Shown here piece after piece: positions 34,942 through 45,933 of a stretch of DNA of 64,000 bases; within the stretch, counting starts at the first letter, position 1; every line of letters starts with the position of its first letter. Location: contig NC_085137.1 of NCBI RefSeq assembly GCF_035046485.1, forward strand, positions 375,286,706 to 375,350,705. Reading direction: 5' to 3'. The translations under genes and the position numbers were made by a program. The notes under the pieces were generated by a model. That model was not told where the DNA came from and ran no database searches. It saw nothing but the letters and a program-made list of their open reading frames with translations. Source of the stretch: Aedes albopictus (taxonomy: Eukaryota > Arthropoda > Insecta > Diptera > Culicidae).

Positions 34942-35031
34942 ATGAGTAAATTGCTGAACTTATTGAGAAACGCATTTCAACTTGTATTTGGCAGCCATCA
35001 GCTGTCAACCAAAACAGCTGTTGTGTTGTAA
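34942..35031 (+). CDS. possible upstream ORF in the PPP1R15-like leader
   Basis: A 29-codon frame (MSKLLNLLRN... ending at TAA) lies 130 bases upstream of a convincing splice donor. If transcription starts before 34942 it would be a uORF of the downstream gene. uORFs are known to control vertebrate GADD34 and CReP under eIF2alpha phosphorylation; whether that applies here is inference. It could equally lie outside the transcript. Confidence 0.3.
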   Translation: MSKLLNLLRNAFQLVFGSHQLSTKTAVVL

Positions 35032-35160
35032 TCCTTTGTAATCCAGGTGCTCTGCTGACCGCTGGTTGTTCGAAATAAACATTGTGTGAGGACCACGAAA
35101 ATTTGTGAGAAATTATATAATCACTTCACAAACTCGGTAGTCGCAAAACTGTTTTTGCTG

Positions 35161-35221
35161 GTGAGTATTTACCGCGCTAGAAGTTTTATTTTTTAATTTA
35201 CATTGTCTTTTTTAACAACAG
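35161..35221 (+). other. predicted 61-bp intron in the gene leader
   Basis: TTTTTGCTG|GTGAGTATTT at the left and a T-rich tract TTGTCTTTTTTAACAACAG at the right. A 61-base length is typical of minimal dipteran introns. Seen: consensus signals; inferred: that they are used. Confidence 0.5.
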
Positions 35222-35375
35222 TTTAAGTTTGCCGATCCGGAACCCGGGAAGCAGTGCGGTGCGATTCGCATTTCTTGGTGTTAATATCAAGCTGCCTCGT
35301 TAACGGATAGTTCCCGACTTGAACAGCACAAGATCCACGGTCATTGCAACAGTTTCCGGAATGTTAACTCGATTG
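35222..35375 (+). CDS. predicted first coding exon of the PPP1R15-like gene
   Basis: The exon follows the 61-bp intron, has no ATG until 35361, and there reads ATG TTA ACT CGA TTG before a consensus donor G|GTAAGA at 35376. The five codons (MLTRL) end in phase 0, exactly the phase needed to join the acceptor at 45241, where the frame continues FYNTSARN. The 9.9-kb intron between is entirely mobile-element DNA and unassigned sequence. The join rests only on signal quality and phase, so a transcript could use another start (for instance the ATG at 45301), and this exon could belong to a different gene. Confidence 0.4.
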
Positions 35376-35524
35376 GTAAGATATTTATGATGCCATTTGC
35401 TATTTGTAAACGTGCACTCAAATCTGTCACGGCATGAACCCGAGCTGACTCGGTTAGGGTGTTGGTTCTCAATGTTTAGGAGTCGCATCGAGTTTTTCAA
35501 TAAGGACTGCGCTGAAATGCATTG

Positions 35525-36253
35525 GACATATTCTACCGTGACCCAGTGGCCCAGTGGAGAATTTTCCGTTTGACGAAAAGTTTTCCCCGACTGGAGCGGG
35601 AATCGAACCCACACTCCGAGGCTTACGAGACACTTAAACGACTGACGCCGCTAACCGCTCGGCCACGGAAGCCCAGCATTGAACAAAATTCTGACAAGTC
35701 GGTCGATAAATAGGCCAATTGTTGCAACGACGCTTATGGGAGCTATACACAGGGAATCGCCCGATTAAAATTAACAACCTATGCAATCGGCTGATTAGTA
35801 TGCTGTTGTAGGTCAATTTAGTTTGTCTATATCTTATCAACCGACTAATCCGTTAACTTGATCGGTTTTCATTGGAACACCCTAGTTGATCTGGTGATTA
35901 ATCGATTCATTCCTGTGTTAAGCTTTCATAAGCGTCGGTGCAACAATAAGCCGATTTATGAACAGACTTCATCGGGACAATGTTTAATGGGGGCCCTGAC
36001 GGTCAGGTTTTTCATTATAAGTCATAAATACGACCGTAAACTTACCAAATTTCTTTACATTCGAATTCCTTGTAGAATTTGCAATATAAATGTTAGGTAT
36101 CTGTTGAACATTTAGTTTTCATTGGTAAAACTTTGTAACGTCACGCTAACACTTCCCATTCAAACAAGTTTTTCCAATAAAAACTAAATGTTCGACAGAT
36201 TATACATATACGTAACGTTGTAACGTCAAGGATTAGGTACTGTAGAATATGTC
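35525..36253. mobile_element. larger relative of the 10005 MITE, carrying a SINE
   Basis: The left end GACATATTCTACCGTGAC and the right end inverted GACATATTCTACAGTACC match the family at 10005-10235. Inside are a tRNA-Ser-like SINE (35541-35676) and an inner inverted pair around 35717-35970 (GACGCTTATGGGAGCT against AGCTTTCATAAGCGTC). Confidence 0.65.
35541..35676 (-). mobile_element. SINE with tRNA-Ser-like head
   Basis: The minus strand starts GGGCTTCCGTGGCCGAGCGG, with an A-box (TGGCCGAGCGG), a long extra arm region, and GTGGGTTCGATTCCCGC (B box). The tRNA part is followed by non-tRNA sequence without a break, so it is a SINE or tRNA pseudogene rather than a functional tRNA gene. Confidence 0.65.
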
Positions 36254-37347
36254 ATATGAAATTTAATTTTCTATCGCTTTCTTCGCCATGCACATAATAA
36301 AATCTGCAGGCTAAATAGAAAGCATTAGAGGAAAATGGGACAATATGCACTGTCTGACAAGGGACGAATGACCTTCGGGTTGAAGTCCCTCGAACCCAAC
36401 AAAAGAAGAAAAAAAGAAGCACTGTCGACGTCGGCTTTTGGCCCAAGTGCTCTGGCCAAGTGAGTTTCAATAAGCATTATTGTTGCTATAAAAGAAGATT
36501 GTTCCGAGCATCCGTCCCGAGAGTTGTAGCTATACAATCGATTTGGTGGGCACTTAAAAACTCTGCTTCCTTCAAATCTACAGAGGGATTTGAGTATTTC
36601 AAACATGTTTCAAATACCCACTCATTTGCAGTTTTTCTATTAAGTGTTTGCATGGCCCAGATTCGGATTCAGCGGCCCAAAATTTGTCGGAGACACATCA
36701 GTTTGTTCTTGAAACAAAAAAATGTTGCGCTGTGTTATCACCAGGGTTGTGCAGTTTCAGGATGGTCAATGTCGAATGACACTCGCTCTAACCATCACTT
36801 CATACGACAAACGCAGTCCATCAAAACATAATCGATTCACGCAAAAGCCGTTCAAGCCAACCCTCGTTCAATGCAGAGTCAACCACATCCAACAGCAGCG
36901 ATCGTCTCTTGTTTTCGAACCACACGATGAAACACCGAAGCGAGTTTTTGTTCTACGCTTTGCATTCTATTCATAGGGCGTGCTATGTTTGTGTTTTCTG
37001 CGTCATGCAATACTACTTAACAAATTGACCCTCATCCTGGCATTTTCAGGCGAGAGTCACCCAGCAGTGAGTGACATAGCTCTGCGTCGGAACGACGGTT
37101 AAGAAGCGTTCGGCTACTCAAGAGATTTGCAGAGAAAGAGCGTGGCGGCGGCAGCCACCGTATCAATGCGTTCGTCTCGAATGTGTTCGATAGCAACATA
37201 GAGACGGTCGGCTGTAGCGTTGATGGAGGAAGAAGGGCAATGTTGATGTTGCGGCTTTTTTGTGTTATGATGGTGATAATGCACAAGACTGGTTATCACA
37301 CTCGTGATGTTCGTTGAGCTAACATGCCTATTCATGTGAATGCACAT

Positions 37348-38050
37348 TAGAGTGGATCATCGTTTATATGGAAAAATGAAAAATTCAATGGTATCCCTTC
37401 AGATCGAAGTTTTTTTGATCCCATTCCAGGACCCAAATAAGTGTGCAAAATTTGGGCACGATCGGTTATGTCTACGTTTTGCGCATCGCGTTTGAAGTTT
37501 GTATGTGATTTTACATGGGAAAACACACTTTTTTGCATTTCTCACATGGCAAGCTCGAACTTTTCTAAAACTATGTAACCCATGAAGTGAAAACATAGGC
37601 TAGGGTGTCCTGAAAAACTTTGTCGAAAACCGCGAAGTGATCTGATGCTTATAAAAAAAGTTATAGCGTTGGCATTGCTTGCCGAAACAGCATGATTTTG
37701 TTGCTATTGTTATTCCTTTACATGTTAAAACATAAACACATGCATGCGGTTCGTTGGTTATAACTATTTTTACAAGCATCGAATCGTTTTGCGGTCTTCA
37801 ACAAAGTTTCTTAGAACATCCTAGGCTATCATTTTACAGTATCGGTTAAATAGTTTCAGACAAACTTCTTCCACTTATGACAAAAATGCAAAAAAGTAGG
37901 TTTTCCCATACAAAATCCCATACAAATTTCAATTGCAATGCGCAAAGTGTAGAGGCAACCGATCGTGCTCAAATTTTGCACAGATACTCAGGACCCGAAA
38001 CGGAACCAAAAAGCTTTGATCTGAGAAAACGGTTCCGATGACCCACGCTA
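37348..38050. mobile_element. 703-bp palindromic element, 8-bp TSD ATGCACAT
   Basis: It begins TAGAGTGGATCATCG and ends with the complement of TAGCGTGGGTCATCG. ATGCACAT duplicates at 37340-37347 and 38051-38058; removing one copy plus the element restores the LINE. Inner arms pair GCAAAATTTGGGCACGATCG with its inverse, and ATGGGAAAACAC with GGTTTTCCCAT. An 8-bp target fits hAT. Confidence 0.85.
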
Positions 38051-38144
38051 ATGCACATGCCTCCCAAAGTGTGGATGATTACAGTGACTCTTCTACGCAA
38101 AGCTGTATACGTTTTTAAAAAAGCACTCGCACAAAGGTAATTAT

Positions 38145-38851
38145 TAGCGTGGGACACAAAAATACATTTTACTCCTGCACACTTTTTGAGCTCCATTTTG
38201 GCCCCATATCAACTGTGCAAAATTTCAGATCGATCGGAGAAACTATATTTTAGCGCCAGCCATTTTAAGTTTTCATACGATTTAGTATGGGGAAAATCAC
38301 TGTTTCAAAGAAAAATCGCCACAGGTTGCCCCTTAACCCCTAAAAATAAATCGATAAATGATTTCTGTTAGAAATTTTACGAGGAGCCAACCCTCCGAAG
38401 ACCGCAAAGCGATCTGAGGTATGTGGAAAAAGTTATTGACTGAAAACCGAATGGCATGCAAACGCTGTTTAACATGTAAGGAATAACAATAAATAATAAA
38501 ATCTCGTTATTTTATCGATCGGGTGAGGCCTTATAACTTTTTCCACGAACGTCGCATCGATTTTCTGTCTTCGGAGGTCTGATTCCTAGTAAAGTATTCT
38601 ACAGAAATCATTCGTCGACTTATTTTTAGGGATCTAGGGGTGACTCCTAGCGATTTTTCTTTGCGGGAGTAAAATTTCCCCATAGTAAATCGTATGAAAA
38701 ACTAAGAATGGCGGGCGCTAAAATATAGTTTTTCCGATCGATTTGAAATTTTGCACAGTTGGTATGGGACCAAATTGGAACTCAAAAAGTATACAGGAAA
38801 TTGAGTTTTTCCATTCTTTGTATTTTCCCATATAAACCGTGTACCAGGCTA
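38145..38851. mobile_element. 707-bp palindromic element, 8-bp TSD GTAATTAT
   Basis: It begins TAGCGTGGGACAC and ends with the complement of TAGCCTGGTACAC. GTAATTAT lies at 38137-38144 and 38852-38859. It shares the core ACATGTAAGGAATAACAATA with the element at 37348 and has arms with GTGCAAAATTTCAGATCGAT, so both belong to one family. Confidence 0.85.
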
Positions 38852-39060
38852 GTAATTATGTTTGCTTGAATGATTGCTTGAATTTTTGAGGATGCTTTCG
38901 ATTATGTGCCTTTCAATTTCATATTGAAAGTCGCATGGTATCACAAGCTACATCTATAATGAGCTATAGTCTCTCTTTACGCTTATGCGTTTTACAGTGC
39001 CCTTTTCAGGACACTGATCCGTTGTGGTGTGGACTACACGCAGACAAATAACCAATGAGA

Positions 39061-39680
39061 TAGCTGCTTGGGACTAACATGCATCTTCAGTGTGTGGCTG
39101 TTGGCGCTTTTCTAGTTTTAGGCGTCAATTGCGCCTCCTACGTCTAGGTGTTGTTCCATGTTGTGAATGAATATGATTAGACCTACTGATTTATCCTTTG
39201 TTGCGTTCTGTTTATTCCTGTATGGAGTGGGCTAAAAGTTTCTGATCCCTGATGGGGTGGAGACGCGCGTCAGGGTTTCTTTTATTAGATTTGTTACCGT
39301 ATAGAAAAGTGGTCGATTGTGCGCGAAAGTTAGTGTTTATTGATCCATTGTCAAATCACCAACCATAGGTAACTCCCAGACTGACAATGTACTCTACCCT
39401 ACTAACAAAAATTCCTTTCTGAGACAAACGTGGAGATGCTGTGATTCTCGGTCTTTATAACAACGTTTGTCTCTAACAATCCCTCCCATTCTCGATGATC
39501 GTAAGGATGTGGCCGACGCCGTTACTGACCTTACTAAAGTTGAGAGCTCTCGAACTGTGTACATTGAGAATGGTAAGCTAGTCCCAAGCCCCATTTGTTC
39601 TTTGTGCAATTTCGATTGCTCTGGTCAATCACGAACTAGCAACTACGAATTCAAAACTAACAATGGGGCACGTTCGATGT
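39061..39680. other. unassigned, contains a dispersed fragment
   Basis: CTCCCATTCTCGATGATCGT then AAGGATGTGGCC (39480-39514) has a diverged match at 30757-30790. It is probably the 3' part of an unidentified retroelement. No gene seen. Confidence 0.35.
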
Positions 39681-40006
39681 AGTACTAGATTTGTAGTAAT
39701 GAGCTGAATTTTAGTATGGTGAGAAGGTTAATTCTCCGTTTCTGCAATGAAATGGTACAAAAAGCGTGGGTATTATGATTTCTTGCCTAATTTGATGCTG
39801 TTTGAACAAAACTTTGGATTACTATGTTGTGTATGTTGCAAGAAATGGAGAAAACAACAACACTGTTGCCCAAAGTTTTGCTCAAACAACATCAAATTAG
39901 GCAAGGAATCATAATACCTACACTTTTTGCACCATTTTATTGCAGAAACGGAGAATTGACCTTCTCACCATACTAAAATTCAGCTCATTACTACAAATCT
40001 AGTACT
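39681..40006. mobile_element. 326-bp near-perfect palindrome
   Basis: AGTACTAGATTTGTAGTAAT starts it and its complement ends it; about 135 bases on each side pair almost perfectly around a ~65-base loop. Young, non-coding foldback MITE. Target duplication not clear. Confidence 0.8.
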
Positions 40007-41245
40007 TCACCGATCTGTCCTATTGCAAGACCCAAAAAGCAAGCTTGCTGAATTGTTGTTTATTAATGGTAATGATAGCTGAATCAAAATTATGCTCTAC
40101 ACATTACTGTTTAAATGATTTTTCAGTTGAAAAGACTGAGTAGTCAGTTCGACTTTCCTCATCGGTATTAACAATGATAAATGAAAACACTTTTTAAAAG
40201 TTTAATAATAATTTTATTCGGCATGCATTGATTTTCCTATACAAAACAGTTTAACGAAACACTTCACCGTCCCAAGCAACGAAAACTATTTTAAAAGAAA
40301 TTTAACTAATTTAGTGTTTATTTCAACCTTAAAAAGTGCGAAAATAGCAATTTTTAAACACAATTTAAGCATCGAAGAGACAAAGAGCAACTAATCAGTT
40401 GACCTGTATGAAATAACATTTTTAATAAACTTTTCATTATGCTATGGGGTGTGATTTGTGACCATCCCTATCGCAACGCTTCGCACGAATTGGAGAGAGA
40501 AGTGTAGAATAAGAAATATAGATTGACAGCGCCATTCGAGTTGCGCATTGCGAATAGTAAACATGTTCTAACGAGTAGAGAAATAAAGTAGTTGATAATA
40601 TTCCCGATCATTTTATTTTGTACCGCTTCCGTCCACCACAATGCTTTGATTTTTTTTTTTGCAACTTGTTGCAACTTTGCGAGATATCCCAGGGGGCAGC
40701 GAAAGCCAAAATCCCCGTAGCTCACAACAAAAACACGTCCAAAATTGTTTGTGCTGTAAATCGATGCATTACACAATTTCTTACTGATTTATTTGCTATC
40801 TTCGCGTTGTCGTGTAATTTCGAACGATTGCACGCTAAAATTTTGATAACCTTTTGCTAGTTTTACACGTTTTACTTAAGTAATAACTTATGGTAATGAT
40901 TAATTCGCAAATGTCGTTCACATCCCAGATCTGTCAGAGTGCCCAAAAGTGTCAATTTCCCAAACATGTCAAATTCATGTGGACTACGGCTCATCTATTC
41001 GTGGTTGACGTCCGCGCTGCCCCGCTGAGATATCCCATTAATGATTATTTTTCATAGAAAAACTTGAAAATCACAAAGAAACAATAACAATGTGGCAACA
41101 CTGTCTTCAGAAAAAAGATGCATAATAACATACGGAAAAAGTGTTTAGAACATCAGAAGCCATGAAAACCTCCTTCAAGAAAGATATAAAAAATTGATTT
41201 TCAAGGTTTGAAGGGGTTGTTCATACTAAATTTATTATAAATATA
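40007..41245. other. unassigned intronic stretch
   Basis: No gene or clear element found. Confidence 0.3.
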
Positions 41246-41425
41246 CAGTCAGGTCTTTTTTTACGCGGTTTTCATTGAAAACTCCATATAAAAAAAAATT
41301 TCATCGTCTTATTTTTGCATGATTCGTCGAGAAATGGTGAGACTTTTTTTACGCGGTTTTTCGAATTTTAAACTGAGTTTTTTTTTTACGCGGTACGTAT
41401 CCCCCGCGTAAAAAAAACCTGACTG
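41246..41425. mobile_element. 180-bp MITE, TIR CAGTCAGGT, TA target
   Basis: CAGTCAGGTCTTTTTTTACG and its inverted partner, TA at 41244 and 41426, with TTTTTTTACGCGGTTTT repeated inside. A Tc1/mariner-type non-autonomous element. Confidence 0.85.
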
Positions 41426-41429
41426 TATC

Positions 41430-42757
41430 TATATCGCTCATTTCAAAAGATAGAGAAAAAGTGTCTTCGGAACATGTTTCTGCATGATATCATCTACAAC
41501 TTTGCCGAAGACATCATTTAATTATCATGGCTAATGTAGAAAATAGATTGTTTATCCAACTTTTGAGTAAACTTATCAAAAAACAAAACTTATCAAAAGT
41601 TTCTCCTAAAAATATGAACACCACATTATATTTTTTTCACATTTTTACATTCCAAATGCCCACGATCGTGTTTTTCGCGATTTCAGCGACTGTACACTTG
41701 TCTGCTTCTTATAAAGCTGATGTATAAATAAACATATGTTGCTGTGCAATGTACTTTTCGCTTGTCTAATAAACGCTTTCAATTCGTCATACTTCGACTC
41801 GCAACCTTGTTCAGATATGTAATGGTTAAAACTGTCTCGTCAACCAAGTTATCAAAGAACAAACATTTTGAATAAATCACTCAAAAGAAAATAGAATAGA
41901 ATTATGTAGTTCAACATTGAGTGCCGAGAGACGTTATCAAGGTAAGGTAATTATGGGGCATTTATGTCTGTAACTAGTTAAATTGTTCCTTGGATATTAT
42001 TTTTTTTATCTTCCGCAGCAGTTCAATTGTACGAGATGCTGATATATCAGTGCTGCCGTGTTTGCCGAATATTCTACAGTAACCTAGATAACCAAACGGA
42101 ATTCAGAAGTCGGCACATTTCAAGTATCTCCAAACACTTCTTGCTAAACATAATATCAATATTCTCAAAATTGCTTCACGGAACTCCGAATGAGCATGAG
42201 TAGATTGCCCAAACAGATATTGTGAATGCACCATTTTATACCACATATTGCCATAGCTTTATATAGATCGGTACTGAATGATAGGCTGATACAAATTTAA
42301 TTGTGACTTTTTGTGAAGCCTGGCGAATGGACAGTTTGCATGCATCCGCAGAAAATGCTAAGAGATCTGTGAAAAATATCGCCAGAGAATCACCCCATAT
42401 ACTCACCACTCATCGTGATTATCGATAAAGCGAGATGAAGTCAGAAAGGGAAGTATGAGATTACGGTAAACTTATAACACTAAATATGTCATGAGCAGTG
42501 AAGAGAATTGTCAGATAAAAGAGGCACAAAACAAGCAACAAAGAAGGCGCAGCGATTACTCTTCATCCCAACTGGTAACAGATAATGACATGATCTCAAA
42601 TTTTTTGTTGCAGACAAAACGGCAGCTTATTTTGTTGCGTACTTTTCAACTTGTGAACAATCAATTATTATCAACCCAAAATCGAAACTTTTTTATGATA
42701 CATCTTCAGCAGCGTTGCAGTGTTTACCGACTCAAAGTTACCGCTCGAAAATCCCAA
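41430..42757. other. unassigned stretch with dispersed repeat copy 2
   Basis: Bases 42315-42462 match the ~150-bp repeat at 30170-30325. An 89-codon frame at 42491 follows but matches nothing known and has the composition of chance frames here. Confidence 0.35.
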
Positions 42758-42759
42758 TA

Positions 42760-43995
42760 GGGGTAGTCGGGGTGTTTGATCTCGCACTGTCGCCGGCGTC
42801 GTCGTTGGCTGCTTCTAGCATGCAGAGCGTGTGCAGAAGCAGCCCATTGAAGAGCCACCGCTTTGACACCGCAGCAGCCTGATCATGCGTCGGGCTCCCT
42901 ATATGCAGCAGAGCAGCGCACGGCTGCTATTCTTCTATTCACTTGATTTGATTTGTATATTGTCCGTACTATCGCTGTCGCCTATAAAAGCGACAGCGTG
43001 ATCAATGTAACTTTAGTTGTAAGCAATAGAAACACCACAGAGCAGGAGCACTGCCTCTCTGTGGTGCGCCAATAAATCGTAGTTGAAGTAGTACGTCGTC
43101 GTCTTGTCTCCGGGGCAATATAAACACAACGTGGGGCCTTTTCAACCGCTGGACGAAACACGGGGTAATTTGGCCAATAGTGGTAATCACGTTCAAATGT
43201 ATGCGTGTCTCTTTTGTAGATGTAGTTGTGAAACTTGGGGGAAAATATATGCACTCTTACCCCGATTGTTAGTTTTATCATTATTTAGCCGTTTTACCCA
43301 AATCAATTGGGTAATATTTTCATATGCAATCTGAATAGCCTTTGAACTGGCGTGCATTTTTGTGTATGGAAAAATTCAAGCTAGTGTTCGTGTGTTGAAA
43401 TGTCACTTATCTCTATGGGGCAATATGAGCACCTCATGAAAAACACATAAAATCTAGTAATTTCTGTAAATTCGCCTTGCAGATCTAATACCGGCTTGAT
43501 ATTGAAGTAATTGAGACGTTAGAACGATGTACTGGAAGTTCACATTAATTTAGAAAAATAATTTTCAAAAACCTTGGCCAAATTACCCCGACGAACGCAA
43601 ACCAAAAAAACCACATAAGACTCATCTTATTTAAATACCTTAGATACCTTTAAAACTTATTTACTTTCTATATATTTCAAGTTGATACTATAGGATTTGA
43701 TGCACTATGATACATATCAAGTTTGTGTTTCATTATGTGGGATGAATTCTTCATCAAAAATCGGGTGCTCATATTACCCCGTCGGTTTAAAATCGACCCA
43801 AAAACACAGCTTTTTCCAATTTTTTTTTTTTTTTTTTTTTTGACATGTAAACACAATTTGACTAAAATTTTCACATCAATAAAGTTTAGTATTAACAAAA
43901 TCATTATGGTTATACGATGTGCGGAAGTTTAAACCTTGCTTTCTGCATTTTTTGTTGACTTTTCCTTAGGGTGGCCAAATTACCCCGATTTACCC
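42760..43995. mobile_element. MITE GGGGTA..GGGGTAATTTGGCC, TA target, split by a solo LTR
   Basis: The left end (42760, resumed at 43161) and the inverted right end (CCCCGATTTACCC to 43995) carry GGGGTAATTTGGCCA, with TA at 42758 and 43996. GGGGTAAT-like words recur inside (43418, 43580, 43775), as expected for an old palindrome. Confidence 0.75.
42773..43160 (+). mobile_element. 388-bp solo LTR, 5-bp TSD CGGGG
   Basis: TGTTTGATCTCGC..GACGAAACA begins TG and ends CA and is flanked by CGGGG at 42768-42772 and 43161-43165. It contains a TATA box (CCTATAAAAGCGAC at 42981) and a polyadenylation signal (AATAAA at 43072). There is no internal retrotransposon sequence, so it is the product of LTR-LTR recombination. 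The TGTT..AACA ends and 5-bp target suggest Copia or Pao, not decided. Confidence 0.9.
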
Positions 43996-43997
43996 TA

Positions 43998-44559
43998 CAA
44001 GGCTTAAAAATCTCTAAACTCGTGCTGCATGATCTTTATCCTATTTGTTTCAAGTTGGGACAAACCTATGTCGCATTGGGTAGAATGTCGCAACAAATTC
44101 AGGTTGCAACATTGTCGTTTTTGTTGCGCGATTGTTGAGTTTTGATTCACTGGTCATGAGGTATGCTTCGGCGTGGTGTTTTCTATTGGGCATTTTTATA
44201 CAACTATATTGTACAGTACGCCTAACCATAATTTCACATCACTTTTATATGGAAAATCAACAAATTGTGACTTTTTTATACACCGGATGATCTACCCAAG
44301 TACTTACCAATACTTACCATATAATATGCCTTTTTTGATAATCACTTCAATAAATGTTAGTATTTTGAGCGAAATATCTTTCTTGATTTTTGGCCCAATC
44401 GATGAATTTTTGGGGAATGGATGAAGAAGCTCTCGGTGAAACCTTACCAGTAAGTAATACATTAGCACACTTCTCAGCGCGCATGAGCTCATAAGGCCAC
44501 GTAACGTCAGATTTAGAAAGATTTCCCTTAGCAACCGGGACTTGCAGTGCCTTATATGG
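43998..44559. other. unassigned intronic stretch
   Basis: Nothing recognised apart from short frames without support. Confidence 0.3.
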
Positions 44560-44737
44560 GCGCTCCACAAAACAATTTATTGATATGAAGTGCTCCGCTT
44601 GTCAAAAGGATGAAAACTCCTGCATTATAAGTCATCAAATTTAACCATTAAAAAATGTGCATACAATCGAGGTAAAATGTACATTAAATCGAAGTACATA
44701 AAATCGAGGGTCCACTAAGTCGAGGTATACCTACCTG
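44560..44737 (+). mobile_element. 3'-end fragment of the pogo-like family
   Basis: Matches 30345-30551: GGCGCTCCACAAAACAATTT, TGCATTATAA, then repeated ATCGAGG words and GGTCCACTAAGTCGAGGTAT. Confidence 0.6.
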
Positions 44738-45240
44738 TATATTTGGTTTAAAAGTTTTAAATGTAATACCGTTTATTTTTATTTTTCTTGGATTTCATAC
44801 CTCAATTGTTAAGATATAAAAGTTTGCACGAAGATATCCCACCTAAATCACTCGTATTATTTTATTTTTGATAACAGGTACAGTTTGCATATCTGCAGCC
44901 AACTCACAGGTGGCAACATCAGTTTGTAAGCTGTTACCTATTCAAGATTGAAGGAAACAGTATTTGTTCGTAGGTATACCTAAACTATTTTGTTTAGTTT
45001 TTCGATGTACCTTAATCTGTGGATTTCACATAAATATGAATGTACGGACAGTTCAAGCAGTAATCAACTGAAAGTCATTGAGGTGGTGATTTCTTCACCT
45101 TACCAAAAAGCCTAAAATCTGAGAAAAGAATATGTGGCAAATCGCAGATGGAAACTTCCCAGTTTCGAACAACAGCTATACTCCAAGTCATCGCTGCTGA
45201 TATACATATATATTTTTTTTTCTTATCAAATTTGATACAG

Positions 45241-45825
45241 TTCTACAATACATCAGCCAGAAACATCATTCAGCTCTATGAGTTCCTGAGATTTATTCCG
45301 ATGAGTGCCAACAATATGGATTTACCGGGTCGTTCTTCTGACAAATGCGACAGCGATGAGAGTTTAGTGGTGCTTTTCCAGATGACCACTTCATCATTGG
45401 CCAGGACCGATGTCCGTTCCACAAGTTCCTTCGACCCATCAGTAATAGCTGAGCGACAGCTTTCGGAAGGCAGCGATGACAGTATCGTTTTTTGCTCAGA
45501 CGATTCTGAAGAAGAGGCAGAAACAGAGGACGACAGCTGTGATGAGGATAGCGAAGGCAATGTTTCACTGCAACCAGATTCCGGCTTTGAGGAGAAGAAG
45601 GTACAATTCAATCTGCATCCGGAAGTGTACGTGATAAGGGCATGGGATTTCGCGTACCGCCAAGCACGGAAAGGAGAATGGGAAATGGCTGCGAGAGATC
45701 GAGAGCGTTTCAAAAAACGGATCCAGGAAACAGGAAATATTCTCAGCTCGGTCTTCGATAAAAATTTGCGTGATAAAGTATATGAAGAGCGGTTTAGCAG
45801 TACTACAGGTGGTGAACCAATGTAG
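45241..45825 (+). CDS. PPP1R15: PPP1R15 (GADD34/CReP)-like PP1 regulatory subunit, terminal exon
   Basis: The protein recruits protein phosphatase 1 to dephosphorylate eIF2alpha and end the integrated stress response. From the acceptor (T-rich tract, GATACAG|TTC at 45241) the frame holds an acidic, serine-rich middle (SDDSEEEAETEDDS), then the PP1-docking RVxF-type motif KVQF (45598-45609), and 12 residues on the conserved block RAWDFAYRQARKGEWEMAARD followed by RERFKKRI, which is the family's eIF2alpha/actin-contacting region. The stop is at 45823. Insect members are much shorter than vertebrate ones. The start is either the ATG at 45301 (MSANNMDLPG) or, if the upstream exon is joined, 35361. 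It is the only clear host gene in the window. The protein alone is strong; the exon structure is inferred. Confidence 0.88.
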   Translation, partial: FYNTSARNIIQLYEFLRFIPMSANNMDLPGRSSDKCDSDESLVVLFQMTTSSLARTDVRSTSSFDPSVIAERQLSEGSDDSIVFCSDDSEEEAETEDDSCDEDSEGNVSLQPDSGFEEKKVQFNLHPEVYVIRAWDFAYRQARKGEWEMAARDRERFKKRIQETGNILSSVFDKNLRDKVYEERFSSTTGGEPM

Positions 45826-45927
45826 GTGTAAGGAAAGTTTCAAAATCTGTATTAATGTTCTTTGTGATGGTTGTCTAACAACTGTATTAATTTCGTGTAT
45901 ACGCCTTTACTATCACTATCGATTAAT

Positions 45928-45933
45928 AATAAA
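45928..45933 (+). terminator. polyadenylation signal AATAAA
   Basis: AATAAA 103 bases after the PPP1R15-like stop codon, in a short AT-rich 3' UTR that ends before the MITE fragment at 46102. Confidence 0.65.

Larger units (their letters stand above)
36500..39060 (+). mobile_element. second copy of the LOA/Lian-like LINE, with two nested insertions
   Basis: Pieces matching the LINE at 23143-25242 appear in order: 36525-36665 (CAGAGGGATTTGAGTATTTC), 37280-37347 (TGTGATGTTCGTTGAGC..), 38051-38144 (ATGCACATGCCTCCCAAAGT..) and 38852-39035 (GAGGATGCTTTCGATTATGT..). The gaps at 37348 and 38145 are palindromic elements with exact target duplications. The segment 36666-37280 has no counterpart in the first copy and is unassigned. 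Confidence 0.7.

Noticed and set aside
35602..35676. Functional tRNA-Ser gene
   Set aside because: The A and B boxes are good, but the sequence runs on into a non-tRNA body, no clean 3' end with a pol III terminator is seen, and it lies inside a MITE; a SINE head or pseudogene is more likely.
45148..45240. Start of the PPP1R15-like protein at the ATG at 45148
   Set aside because: The 31 codons before 45241 run through a polypyrimidine tract and an acceptor site, which look like intron rather than coding sequence.
45276..45713. 145-codon ORF on the strand opposite PPP1R15
   Set aside because: It is the antisense shadow of the serine/acid-rich coding exon.
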